Source of the DNA: Mariniflexile maritimum
GTDB lineage: Bacteria; Bacteroidota; Bacteroidia; Flavobacteriales; Flavobacteriaceae
Direction: 5' to 3'
Assembly (NCBI RefSeq): GCF_009746565.1
Contig: NZ_WRPN01000009.1
Location: 104,093 to 168,092, forward strand
DNA: 64,000 nt
Shown: one piece after another, positions 8,832 to 16,732 of the stretch
Layout of the letters: every line of letters begins with the position of its first letter
Numbering within the stretch: the first letter of the stretch is position 1
The notes under the pieces: generated by a model
What the model was told of the DNA's origin: nothing
The model's input: only the letters and a program-made list of their open reading frames with translations
The model's database searches: none
Program-made: the position numbers and the translations under genes

Positions 8832-10412
8832 ATGGCAGAAGTAAAACCAGCTGAAATTTCAGCAATCTTAAAGCAACAACTATCCGGTTTCGAGGCAAGC
8901 GCTTCATTGGATGAAGTTGGAACTGTTTTAACCGTAGGTGATGGTATTGTACGTGCTTATGGATTGGCAAACGCACAATATGGTGAGTTAGTTGAATTCG
9001 ATGGCGGATTGGAAGGCATTGTTCTTAACCTTGAGGAAGATAACGTTGGTATTGTATTGTTAGGGGTTTCAAAAAAAATCAGTGAAGGCTCAACAGTAAA
9101 ACGTACAGGTAGAATCGCTTCCATTAAAGTAGGCGAAGGCATTGTAGGACGTGTGGTGGATACCTTAGGAAACCCCATCGATGGTAAAGGCCCAATTGCT
9201 GGCAAAACCTACGAAATGCCATTGGAGCGTAAAGCGCCAGGGGTTATTTTCCGTGAACCCGTAACCGAACCGTTACAAACCGGTATCAAATCAATCGATG
9301 CCATGATTCCTGTTGGTCGTGGCCAGCGTGAGTTGGTAATTGGCGACCGTCAAACTGGAAAAACCACCGTTTGCATCGATACCATCTTAAACCAAAAAGA
9401 ATTTTACGATGCGGGCAAGCCGGTGTATTGTATCTATGTTGCTGTTGGGCAAAAAGCATCAACAGTTGCAAATATCGCCAAGACCCTAGAAGATAGAGGG
9501 GCGTTGGCCTATACTACCATTGTTGCCGCAAATGCATCCGATCCTGCACCCATGCAAGTATATGCGCCTATGGCAGGAGCTGCTATTGGCGAATATTTTA
9601 GAGATTCGGGGCGTCCGGCATTAATTATTTATGACGATCTATCAAAACAAGCCGTTGCTTACCGTGAGGTATCGTTATTGTTGCGTCGTCCACCAGGGCG
9701 TGAGGCGTATCCCGGAGACGTGTTTTACTTACACTCCCGTTTGCTGGAGCGCGCCGCAAAAATAATCAACAATGATGGCATTGCTAAAAACATGAACGAC
9801 CTTCCAGATTCGTTGAAACCTTTAGTTAAAGGTGGCGGTTCGTTAACGGCATTACCAATTATTGAAACACAAGCGGGCGACGTTTCTGCATATATCCCAA
9901 CAAACGTAATTTCCATCACCGATGGACAGATTTTCTTGGATGGCGATTTATTCAATTCGGGAGTTCGTCCAGCTATTAACGTAGGTATCTCGGTATCGCG
10001 TGTGGGTGGTAATGCACAAATTAAGTCCATGAAAAAAGTGGCGGGTACCTTAAAATTAGACCAAGCGCAATACCGCGAGCTAGAGGCATTTGCAAAATTT
10101 GGTTCCGATCTGGATGCGGTAACCTTAAACGTAATCAATAAAGGAAAACGCAATGTTGAAATTTTAAAACAGGCACAAAACGACCCCTATAAAGTTGAAG
10201 ATCAGGTAGCTATAATCTATGCTGGCTCCAAAAACTTATTAAAGGATGTTCCTGTTGAAAAAGTAAAGGAATTTGAACGCGATTATATAGAATTCCTAAC
10301 AGCAAAACATGCAACGGTTTTAGCCGAATTAAAGGCAGGTAAATTAACGGATGAAATTACCGATACATTAACAGCCGTAGCTAAAGACTTATCAGCTAAA
10401 TACAAAGCATAA
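8832..10412 (+). CDS. atpA: F0F1 ATP synthase subunit alpha
   Basis: A 526-residue non-catalytic nucleotide-binding subunit. It has the P-loop GDRQTGKTT (about 170-178), the RELVIGDRQ lead-in, and the signature [14 protein letters not shown] (about 378-391). Length is typical of Bacteroidota. The next atp gene, atpG, lies 452 bp downstream, beyond an inserted broken four-helix-bundle gene. The catalytic subunit gene atpD and atpC are not in this window. Confidence 0.97.
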   Translation: MAEVKPAEISAILKQQLSGFEASASLDEVGTVLTVGDGIVRAYGLANAQYGELVEFDGGLEGIVLNLEEDNVGIVLLGVSKKISEGSTVKRTGRIASIKVGEGIVGRVVDTLGNPIDGKGPIAGKTYEMPLERKAPGVIFREPVTEPLQTGIKSIDAMIPVGRGQRELVIGDRQTGKTTVCIDTILNQKEFYDAGKPVYCIYVAVGQKASTVANIAKTLEDRGALAYTTIVAANASDPAPMQVYAPMAGAAIGEYFRDSGRPALIIYDDLSKQAVAYREVSLLLRRPPGREAYPGDVFYLHSRLLERAAKIINNDGIAKNMNDLPDSLKPLVKGGGSLTALPIIETQAGDVSAYIPTNVISITDGQIFLDGDLFNSGVRPAINVGISVSRVGGNAQIKSMKKVAGTLKLDQAQYRELEAFAKFGSDLDAVTLNVINKGKRNVEILKQAQNDPYKVEDQVAIIYAGSKNLLKDVPVEKVKEFERDYIEFLTAKHATVLAELKAGKLTDEITDTLTAVAKDLSAKYKA

Positions 10413-10414
10413 AA

Positions 10415-10493
10415 AGTTATGAGTTCAGAGTTATGAGTTCAGAGTGTTATACCATTCTTGATACTCATAACTCTAAACTGATAACTCATAACT
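10415..10493. repeat. Long imperfect hairpin of AGTTATGAGT units upstream of the four-helix-bundle gene
   Basis: The left arm (10415-10449) contains AGTTATGAGTTCAG twice. The right arm (10463-10493) is its imperfect reverse complement, built of ACTCATAACTC units. The same units recur at 10828-10859 just after the gene. The repeats therefore bracket the 10501-10835 gene and suggest that gene and repeats form one inserted unit. Confidence 0.65.
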
Positions 10494-10500
10494 AGAAGAA

Positions 10501-10835
10501 ATGGGTTTAAACGAAAGTCCTATAAGGATTAAGAGCTTCGAATTTGCCTGTGAAATAGTTAAATATTGTGATAAGTTAAAAGAACAAAAGGATTTTGAAT
10601 TAGCTTCTCAATTATTAAAAAGCGGAACCAGTATTGGAGCAAATACTAGGGAAGCACAAAGAGGGGTTAGCGCAAAGGATTTTAAAAATAAGTTTGGTAT
10701 TGCTCTTAAAGAAGCTGATGAAACTAAATATTGGTTAGAATATTAGAAGCAACCGGAAGAGAAGTATCAAAAGAAATGAAGAATAAGTGTGAGGGGTTAA
10801 TTAGAATTTTGGTAGCAATCATTAAAAACTCATAA
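10501..10835 (+). pseudogene. Four-helix-bundle protein (23S rRNA intervening-sequence family), frameshifted
   Basis: The first frame gives 81 residues ending ETKYWLEY. Its motifs (FEFACEIVKYCDKLKE; LASQLLKSGTSIGANTREAQRG) match the four-helix-bundle family first seen in rRNA intervening sequences. Near 10738 the frame meets a stop, but the -1 frame continues with the expected C-terminal helix (ILEATGREVSKEMK to IIKNS) and ends at TAA 10833-10835. Adding one A (GAATA to GAAATA) restores a protein of about 111 residues. The gene lies between atpA and atpG, flanked by repeats, which is unusual for an atp operon. It may be a true one-base loss or a sequencing error. The function of such proteins is unknown. 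Confidence 0.75.
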
Positions 10836-10859
10836 CTCAGCACTCATAACTCATAACTT
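10828..10859. repeat. ACTCATAACTC direct repeats after the four-helix-bundle gene
   Basis: Three tandem copies of the same unit that forms the right arm of the upstream hairpin. They overlap the end of the broken gene and stop 6 bp before the atpG start codon. Confidence 0.6.
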
Positions 10860-10864
10860 GAAAC

Positions 10865-11725
10865 ATGGCCAACTTAAAAGAAATACGCAATAGAATAGCA
10901 TCGGTTTCTTCAACCATGCAAATTACCAGTGCCATGAAAATGGTATCGGCTGCAAAACTAAAAAAAGCACAAGATGCCATTACGGCTATGCGACCTTATG
11001 CCAATAAGTTAACCGAGCTTTTACAAAGTTTAAGTGCCACCTTGGATGCCGATTCTGGAAGTAAATTTTCAACACAGCGTGAAATAAAAAAGGTTTTAAT
11101 CGTTGCAATTACCTCCAATAGAGGTTTGGCGGGCGCATTTAATTCAAATATCATCAAGGAAGTAAACAGGCTAACCACAAAAACCTATGCGAACCAAGAA
11201 GTATCTTATGTAGCAATAGGTAAAAAGGCCAATGATGCTTTTAAGAAATCAAACAGGGTAATTGCCAATGAAAGCGCGATCTATGAAGATTTAAACTTCG
11301 AGAATGTTGCTGAAATTGCAAAAATGCTAATGGATAAATTTGTTTTTGGTGAGTTCGATAAAATTGAAATTGTTTACAATAAATTTAAAAATGCCGCAAC
11401 CCAAGAGATTATGGTTGAACAATTTTTGCCCATTGTTCCCGTTGCAGGAAGCGTAAACACCAATGCAGATTATCTGTTTGAACCATCAAAACTGGAAATT
11501 GTTGAGCAATTAATTCCTAAGTCATTAAAAACCCAATTGTATAAAGCAATAAGGGATTCCTTTGCCAGTGAGCACGGTGCACGTATGACCGCCATGCACA
11601 AAGCAACCGATAACGCCACCGAGTTACGCGACCAACTTAAATTAACCTATAACAAAGCACGTCAAGCAGCCATAACCAACGAAATCTTGGAAATTGTTGG
11701 TGGTGCGGAAGCCTTAAGTAGCTAA
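10865..11725 (+). CDS. atpG: F0F1 ATP synthase subunit gamma
   Basis: A 286-residue central rotor subunit. The N-terminal helix NLKEIRNRIASVSSTMQITSAMKMVSAAKLKKA and the C-terminal helix with RQAAITNEILEIVGGAEAL are family hallmarks. The middle has the TSNRGLAGAFN motif. Start ATG 10865, directly after the repeat block. It is the last atp gene here, followed by a terminator at 11767. Confidence 0.96.
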   Translation: MANLKEIRNRIASVSSTMQITSAMKMVSAAKLKKAQDAITAMRPYANKLTELLQSLSATLDADSGSKFSTQREIKKVLIVAITSNRGLAGAFNSNIIKEVNRLTTKTYANQEVSYVAIGKKANDAFKKSNRVIANESAIYEDLNFENVAEIAKMLMDKFVFGEFDKIEIVYNKFKNAATQEIMVEQFLPIVPVAGSVNTNADYLFEPSKLEIVEQLIPKSLKTQLYKAIRDSFASEHGARMTAMHKATDNATELRDQLKLTYNKARQAAITNEILEIVGGAEALSS

Positions 11726-11766
11726 TACTATGCTGAATTTATTTCAGTACCTTATTTAATAACATT

Positions 11767-11792
11767 AAGCCTCATGTATTTGAGGCTTTTTT
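11767..11792 (+). terminator. Terminator of the atp operon
   Basis: Inverted repeat AGCCTCA/TGAGGCT (7 bp) with a 6-nt loop followed by TTTTTT, 42 bp after the atpG stop. Confidence 0.8.
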
Positions 11793-11888
11793 ACGTGCTA
11801 ATATTTAAAAAAAATCGACAAAATACAAATTAACAAGGTGAAGCGGTAGTTTCTTGGTTTTATTCGTACATTGTTTGAACCTGTTTAA

Positions 11889-11896
11889 TACCTTTG
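11889..11896 (+). promoter_or_regulatory. -7 element of the T9SS cargo gene
   Basis: TACCTTTG, a full match to TAnnTTTG, 30 bp before the proposed ATG at 11927. A TTG 15 bp upstream (11871-11873) could be the -33 element, slightly closer than usual. Confidence 0.5.
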
Positions 11897-11926
11897 TATT
11901 TGTTTTTAACTTAACCTAAATTTACT

Positions 11927-12701
11927 ATGAAAAAAAAATTACTTCTTAACTTTAACTTTGGCATTTTTAATTTTTGTTTATCATGCTGAAGCACAAACAT
12001 TAACATTTGCCTCGGATGCAGGAAATTTATGGAATGATGGTATTGCTATGGATGGAGAAGGTGGTTCTACAAATATTCCAGGTTTATCAATTCAGATTTA
12101 TAACGTAGATGCTTCATTAAATAATATCAATAAAATGGAATGGTATTCAAATGTAGATTTGGCTACTAATAATGGCTTTAACGGCATAACAACTTTTAAT
12201 TTTACCGGGGATGCAAGTTTTAAAGGTCAAATTATTAAAGAAACCGCAGGCTTAGAATTTCAAATTAACGGCTTTGGTTGGTACGATTGGGGTAACAATA
12301 ATAGTCAACCTATGACAGTTACTGGTTTTAAAGATGGAGCGCAAGTTGCCATAACAACGTTTGTTGGCAATAATAATCCTAGTAGTATTTATGTTTCGCT
12401 AAATTCAGATTTTGATAACGTTGATGAGGTTAGAATTTTAACTACTTCGGGCACAACATATCCTTCAATAAATAATATAGAAATTGCAGGCGCTGTTTTA
12501 AATACGGAAGCACATGCAGTAGCTGACTTAAAAATAATTGCTAAAAACAAAAAATTTATATCCAATTCTAAAGATGTTGTTATTGAAGTATATAGCATAT
12601 TAGGACAAAAAATGAAAAATGAAAATTTACTGTCGGGTATTTATCTTGTAAAAGTCACTTTAAAAAATGCTAAGTCAATAGTTCTTAAAAGGTATTTATA
12701 G
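11927..12701 (+). pseudogene. Secreted protein with T9SS C-terminal sorting domain; frameshift in an A9 tract after the start codon
   Basis: The ATG at 11927 is followed by nine A and then a stop about 60 bp later. The +1 frame carries the protein. Removing one A joins ATG to a textbook signal peptide (MKKNYFLTLTLAFLIF, cleavage after AEA-Q) and a mature secreted protein of about 235 residues. The mature part is rich in Asn/Gly and predicted beta, with no catalytic motif recognised. Its last 60 residues, from VIEVYSILGQKMKN through LLSGIYLVKVTLKN to VLKRYL, are a type A T9SS sorting domain. A TTG at 11958 would be an in-frame start but would leave a defective signal peptide. Possibilities are sequencing error, slippage or phase variation, or a dead gene. 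Confidence 0.7.
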
Positions 12702-12718
12702 TTAGGCTAGAAATCAAT

Positions 12719-12750
12719 AAAAAAGTCTCATAATCTATGAGGCTTTTTTA
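12719..12750 (+). terminator. Terminator after the T9SS cargo gene
   Basis: AAAAAGTCTCATA pairs with TATGAGGCTTTTT (one G-T pair) across a 3-nt loop, ending in a T-run. Confidence 0.8.
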
Positions 12751-12817
12751 TTTTTAGTGTTTATTTTTATAGCTGTGCTGAATTATCTACTTTTAGCACA
12801 ACGTATTGCACATAACA

Positions 12818-14278
12818 TTGAGCGGATTAAGAACATTATTTAAGCAAACATTTATTTACGGGTTGGCCACGGTGCTTCCCAGAATGCTCAGCTTTATATT
12901 GGTGCCACTTTACACCACTAAAGGCGTTTTATCTTCAGTAGCCGAGTATGGCGAAGTATCGGTTATTTTCTCCTATTTTGTACTGTTCAATGTTGTTTTG
13001 GCCTATGGCATGGAAACGGCTTTTTTTAGGTTTTTCAATAAAGAAGACGATAAGGCTACCGTTACAGGTACTTCAGCATTGTCAATAATAATATCGTCAT
13101 TATTGTTTTTTGTGCTCGCCTTGTTATTCCAAGGCCAAATAGCCAGTTATATAGGCATCAATGTTAAATATATCAATCTTGTTATCTGGATTTTATTGTT
13201 GGATGCCCTGGCCATCATCCCATTTGCTTGGTTGCGCGCCACACAGCGCCCCATACGTTACGCAATTATCAAAATATTAAATGTCTTCATCAATATATCA
13301 TTAAACCTATTTTTCTTATTGGCATTAAAAAAACTGGCAGTAAACAGTTCTTTTTTTGAAATGTTATATATCCCAAATTTTGAAATCAGCTATATTTTCA
13401 TAGCCAATTTAATAGCCAGTGGGGTCGCTTTGTTGCTTATGCTTCCATTTTACGCACGCATAAAATATGTGTTTGACGCTAAACTGTGGAAATCGATGAT
13501 GCGTTACGCATTTCCTGTCTTAATAGCGGGAGTGGCATTTTCAATCAACGAAACCTTCGACAGAATTTTGCTAAAAGAGTTATTGCCACCTGATATTGCC
13601 GATACCCAAATTGGCATGTATTCTGCATGTTATAAAATTTCGTTGTTTATGACGCTTTTTGCAACCGCTTACCGCTTGGGCATCGAACCTTTCTTTTTCA
13701 GTCATGCCAAAACCGAAAACCCCCAGAAAAACTACGCCATTATTTTAGAGTTTTTTGTCGCCATGGGTTCGGTTATTTTACTTTTTGTAGTGGTTTTTGC
13801 CGATGTGTTAAAACCCATTATTGTAAGAAGTGAAGCCTATTGGGAAGCCATGTGGGTGGTGCCCATTATATTAATTGCTAATTTTTGCCTGGGCATTTAC
13901 CACAACCTATCGGTATGGTACAAAATTACCGATAAAACCATGTATGGTGCCTATATTTCAATAGCTGGTGCGGTGGTAACACTCGCAATCAATTATTATT
14001 TCATTGGTGCATATAGTTACAAAGCATCGGCGGTTGCAACTTTGGTGGCTTATGCCCTTATGATGCTCTTGTCGTATCATTATGGCAGAAAGTACTATCC
14101 AATTCCCTATAATATAAAAAAAATGGGATTGTATTTAGGGCTTTCCATAGGCTTATCGGTGCTGTCGTTTTACGAATTTAGAACCAATTATATAATAGGA
14201 ATTTCTATGTTAATCGTATTTTTGGGCATCATAGGTATTTCAGAAAAGAAACAGTTAAAACGAATGTTAAATAAATAA
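12818..14278 (+). CDS. Polysaccharide/lipid-linked oligosaccharide flippase (MOP superfamily, PST type)
   Basis: A protein of about 486 residues with some 13-14 membrane helices and the N-terminal motif LFKQTFIYGLATVLPRMLSFILVPLYT, common to flavobacterial Wzx-like exporters. These proteins flip lipid-linked sugars for surface polysaccharide. I choose TTG 12818, which gives a start at SGLRTLFKQ as expected for the family. A TTG at 12806 would add four residues, and there is no suitable ATG. It starts a group with dut and a nucleotidyltransferase. The substrate is unknown. Confidence 0.85.
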   Translation: MSGLRTLFKQTFIYGLATVLPRMLSFILVPLYTTKGVLSSVAEYGEVSVIFSYFVLFNVVLAYGMETAFFRFFNKEDDKATVTGTSALSIIISSLLFFVLALLFQGQIASYIGINVKYINLVIWILLLDALAIIPFAWLRATQRPIRYAIIKILNVFINISLNLFFLLALKKLAVNSSFFEMLYIPNFEISYIFIANLIASGVALLLMLPFYARIKYVFDAKLWKSMMRYAFPVLIAGVAFSINETFDRILLKELLPPDIADTQIGMYSACYKISLFMTLFATAYRLGIEPFFFSHAKTENPQKNYAIILEFFVAMGSVILLFVVVFADVLKPIIVRSEAYWEAMWVVPIILIANFCLGIYHNLSVWYKITDKTMYGAYISIAGAVVTLAINYYFIGAYSYKASAVATLVAYALMMLLSYHYGRKYYPIPYNIKKMGLYLGLSIGLSVLSFYEFRTNYIIGISMLIVFLGIIGISEKKQLKRMLNK

Positions 14279-14279
14279 A

Positions 14280-14314
14280 GTTTGTCATGCAAAGCGCAGT
14301 CGAAGCAGCTTAGA
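14280..14314. repeat. Fragment of a CATGC..GCGCAGTCGAAGC-type intergenic repeat
   Basis: The spacer between the flippase gene and dut holds GTCATGCAAAGCGCAGTCGA, which resembles a repeat I recall from many Bacteroidota intergenic regions. Only one partial copy was seen here. Confidence 0.3.
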
Positions 14315-14326
14315 AATTAATAGATA

Positions 14327-14761
14327 ATGAAAATAAAAATCATCAATAAATCAAGTCACGAGTTACCAAATTACGAAACCATCGCCTCGGCAGGTATGGA
14401 TTTACGCGCCAATTTATCGGAACCACGTATTTTAAAACCCTTGGAACGAAGCATTGTAGGCACAGGTTTGTTCATAGAATTACCAATTGGGTACGAAGCC
14501 CAAGTACGCCCCCGTAGTGGGTTGGCAGCCAAAAAAGGCATAACGGTTTTAAACGCACCGGGAACTGTTGATGCCGATTATAGAGGTGAAATAGGGGTGA
14601 TTTTGATAAATCTATCGCATGAAAATTTCACTGTTAATAATGGCGAGCGCATTGCGCAACTTGTTATAGCGAAGCACGAACGTGCCGAATGGGTTGCGGT
14701 TGAAGCACTTTCGGAAACCGACAGAGGCGAAGGCGGGTTTGGCAGTACAGGAACAAAGTAG
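14327..14761 (+). CDS. dut: dUTP diphosphatase
   Basis: A 144-residue trimeric dUTPase that hydrolyses dUTP to dUMP and PPi, keeping uracil out of DNA and supplying thymidylate synthesis. All five motifs are present: AGMDLRA (about 22-28), [11 protein letters not shown] (about 65-75), [20 protein letters not shown] (about 79-98), GERIAQLVI, and the C-terminal GEGGFGSTG that closes over the active site. Normal length. Start ATG 14327. Confidence 0.97.
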   Translation: MKIKIINKSSHELPNYETIASAGMDLRANLSEPRILKPLERSIVGTGLFIELPIGYEAQVRPRSGLAAKKGITVLNAPGTVDADYRGEIGVILINLSHENFTVNNGERIAQLVIAKHERAEWVAVEALSETDRGEGGFGSTGTK

Positions 14762-14931
14762 AAACCCTTTAATTCCCCAAAGGGAAATATTAAGGTAAAA
14801 AAACAACGAATTACGATTAACGATTTTTGATTTCAGAATGAAAACATTCGTGTACTCGAGGCAAAAAAAGTATATATTAAAAGAAGTTTAACATAATAGT
14901 TTCTCTCCTTTGGGGAGATTAAGAGGGACTT
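14762..14931. other. Intergenic region with short CTCC/GGGGA repeat pieces
   Basis: It contains TTCCCCAAAGGGAAA (14773-14787) and, nearer the next gene, CTCTCCTTTGGGGAG (about 14903-14917) followed by AAGAGGGACTT. The second piece resembles the palindromic element found in frame inside the flavoprotein gene at 60.36 kb. No gene or clear promoter was seen. Confidence 0.4.
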
Positions 14932-15951
14932 ATGAAAATAATAGTACCAATGGCAGGACGCGGTTCGCGCCTTCGCCCACACAGTTTAACCGTGCCAAAA
15001 CCGTTAATTCCGGTGGCAGGCCAACCCATTGTTCATCGTTTGGTAAAAGATATTGCCAAGGTTTTAAAACAACCCATTAGCGAAATTGCCTTTGTATTGG
15101 GCGACCCCGCTTTTTTTGGCGACGATGTTGTTGAAAGCCTAGAAAAATTGGCATCCGATTTAGGTGCCAAAGCCTCCATTTACCGCCAAGACCTTCCGTT
15201 GGGAACCGGTCATGCCATAATGTGTGCCAAACCTTCCTTATCGGGTCCAGCGGTCATTGCGTATGCCGACACACTCATTCGGGCGCAATTCGATTTGGAC
15301 CCTGAAGCAGATAGCGTTATCTGGACGAAACAAGTTGATAACCCCGAAGCCTATGGCGTGGTAAAATTAAACGCCAACCAAGAAATTGTTGAGTTGGTTG
15401 AAAAACCAAAAGATTTTATAAGCGACCAAGCCGTAATTGGTATTTATTACTTTAAGGATGTGGCGGTTTTAAAGGAAAAATTGCAACAAATTTTAGATGA
15501 AAACGTTACCAATGGAGGCGAATACCAAATTAACGACGGTATTAAGCGCATGATGGCCGACGGAAAAATATTTAAAACCGGCACCGTTGACGAATGGATG
15601 GATTGCGGCAATAAAGCCATAACCGTTGAAACCAACGCCCGTATGTTGGGGTTTTTAAAGGCCGATGGCGACGAGCCATTAGTAGCAACTTCAGCAAAAC
15701 TGGAGAACTCCAAAATTATTGAGCCTTGTTTTATTGGCGAAAACGTGGTGCTTATAAACAGTACCGTGGGCCCATACGTTTCAATAGGAAATAATACGGT
15801 TATCGAAAATGCAACTATTAAAAACAGTTTGATCCAAACGAATACGAACATCAAAAATGCCGATTTGCAAGAAGCCATGATAGGAAACCACGTGGTGTAT
15901 GATGGTCATTTTAAACGTGTGAGTATCGGCGATTATTCGGTGTTGGAGTAG
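14932..15951 (+). CDS. NDP-sugar pyrophosphorylase family nucleotidyltransferase
   Basis: A 339-residue enzyme joining a sugar phosphate and NTP to give NDP-sugar and PPi. The N-terminus has the nucleotide-binding motif MAGRGSRLRPHSLTVPKPLIPV (about 7-28), and VVEKPKD-like sequence (LVEKPKD) follows near 157-163. The C-terminal third has hexapeptide-type repeats forming a left-handed beta helix. This resembles GlmU/RmlA-type glucose-1-phosphate or UDP-GlcNAc transferases, but the sugar cannot be told. With the upstream flippase it suggests surface polysaccharide synthesis. Start ATG 14932. Confidence 0.85.
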   Translation: MKIIVPMAGRGSRLRPHSLTVPKPLIPVAGQPIVHRLVKDIAKVLKQPISEIAFVLGDPAFFGDDVVESLEKLASDLGAKASIYRQDLPLGTGHAIMCAKPSLSGPAVIAYADTLIRAQFDLDPEADSVIWTKQVDNPEAYGVVKLNANQEIVELVEKPKDFISDQAVIGIYYFKDVAVLKEKLQQILDENVTNGGEYQINDGIKRMMADGKIFKTGTVDEWMDCGNKAITVETNARMLGFLKADGDEPLVATSAKLENSKIIEPCFIGENVVLINSTVGPYVSIGNNTVIENATIKNSLIQTNTNIKNADLQEAMIGNHVVYDGHFKRVSIGDYSVLE

Positions 15952-15952
15952 A

Positions 15953-15972
15953 ATTCCTGCGATGGCAGGAAT
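15953..15972. terminator. ATTCCTGC/GCAGGAAT hairpin after the nucleotidyltransferase gene
   Basis: A perfect 8-bp inverted repeat with a GATG loop immediately after the stop codon. There is no strong T-run, so it may be a repeat element rather than a true terminator. Confidence 0.45.
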
Positions 15973-16059
15973 CTTATAATAATTTGCGGGTACAAACTAA
16001 GTGCATGATAAAAATTGATTTTTAGAACTAAATTACCTGCTAATTTGTGGAAAACTAAA

Positions 16060-16088
16060 ACCTCACAGGTTTTGAAAACCTGTGAGGT
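16060..16088. repeat. ACCTnnnAGGTTTT palindrome, copy 1
   Basis: Two perfect 14-bp arms (16060-16073, 16075-16088) around a single G. A close relative lies at 60961-60989, just after the BaiN-type gene. The shared outline is ACCTnnnAGGTTTT, one base, AAAACCTnnnAGGT. Confidence 0.75.
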
Positions 16089-16124
16089 CTGTGAAAGTGA
16101 TAAGTTATAATGTCTTGAAAATAA

Positions 16125-16538
16125 TTGTATGTGAGTAAAATTTTATCATTATTATTTGTAACAAGTTTATGTTTCAGTCAAAATGGAGGCGCTAAAACAA
16201 TATCGGAAAAAATTAAAGCTGCTGACCAATCAAGATTCGACAGTATTGCAAAATCATTAAAATACAAAGGAGGCGACCAGATTAAAGTCGATGTACTTTT
16301 TACCATTAACGAAAATGGGGATATTGTAAATATTAGGGCAAGGTCAGTACATCCTGAATTTGAGAATGAAGCTATTCGCGTTGTAAGTGAACTTCCCAAA
16401 ATGGTTCCAGCAGAACATACTGGAAAAAGAATTAGCCAGAAATATGCGCTTCCTTTAGTGTTTGAAATTGAAACGGATAAGGAAAAAGCTAAAAGATTAA
16501 GGAAAGAGAAAATGAAAGCATTAAAACAAAATAATTAG
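16125..16538 (+). CDS. Small exported protein with TonB C-terminal-like domain
   Basis: A 137-residue protein with a signal peptide (KILSLLFVTSLCFS, cleavage near Q-NGG). The stretch KVDVLFTINENGDIVNIRARS through NEAIRVVSELPKMVPAEHTGK to YALPLVFEI matches the TonB C-terminal fold (beta strand, helix, beta strand). It has no N-terminal anchor or Pro-rich spacer, so it is not a classical TonB. The C-terminus is Lys-rich. Start is TTG 16125 or GTG 16131; an in-frame TAA lies directly before. Role unknown. Confidence 0.75.
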   Translation: MYVSKILSLLFVTSLCFSQNGGAKTISEKIKAADQSRFDSIAKSLKYKGGDQIKVDVLFTINENGDIVNIRARSVHPEFENEAIRVVSELPKMVPAEHTGKRISQKYALPLVFEIETDKEKAKRLRKEKMKALKQNN

Positions 16539-16600
16539 GATAACCTGTAAGTTATTAGGTAAAAAACCTTGCAATCAAACCAAAAACACAGCAAACACCT

Positions 16601-16706
16601 GCGTTAGGGATTGCAGCGGCATCCTTTTTTGCCATTAAAAGCAAAAAAGATATAGCGGAAAGCCCGACCTTTATCCTGTACTTGTTTCAGGATAAAGGTA
16701 ACGCCC
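16601..16706 (-). repeat. About 100-bp structured element, copy A
   Basis: Read on the minus strand it begins GGGCGTTACC, then a perfect 12-bp hairpin (16667-16678 with 16688-16699), then GGTCGGGCTTTCCGC, a second hairpin with GCAAAAAA/TTTTTTGC arms, and ends CCCTAACGC. Related copies are at 36720-36802 (plus strand) and, degenerate, at 47907-48015. Ends and the GTCGnGCTTT core are conserved while the hairpins vary. Confidence 0.7.
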
Positions 16707-16732
16707 AAAATAAATTCAGCATTAGGCATCAA

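Noticed and set aside
10415..10493. Possible CRISPR-like array of AGTTATGAGT repeats
   Set aside because: Units are about 10-14 bp without unique spacers and form one hairpin; no cas gene is near.
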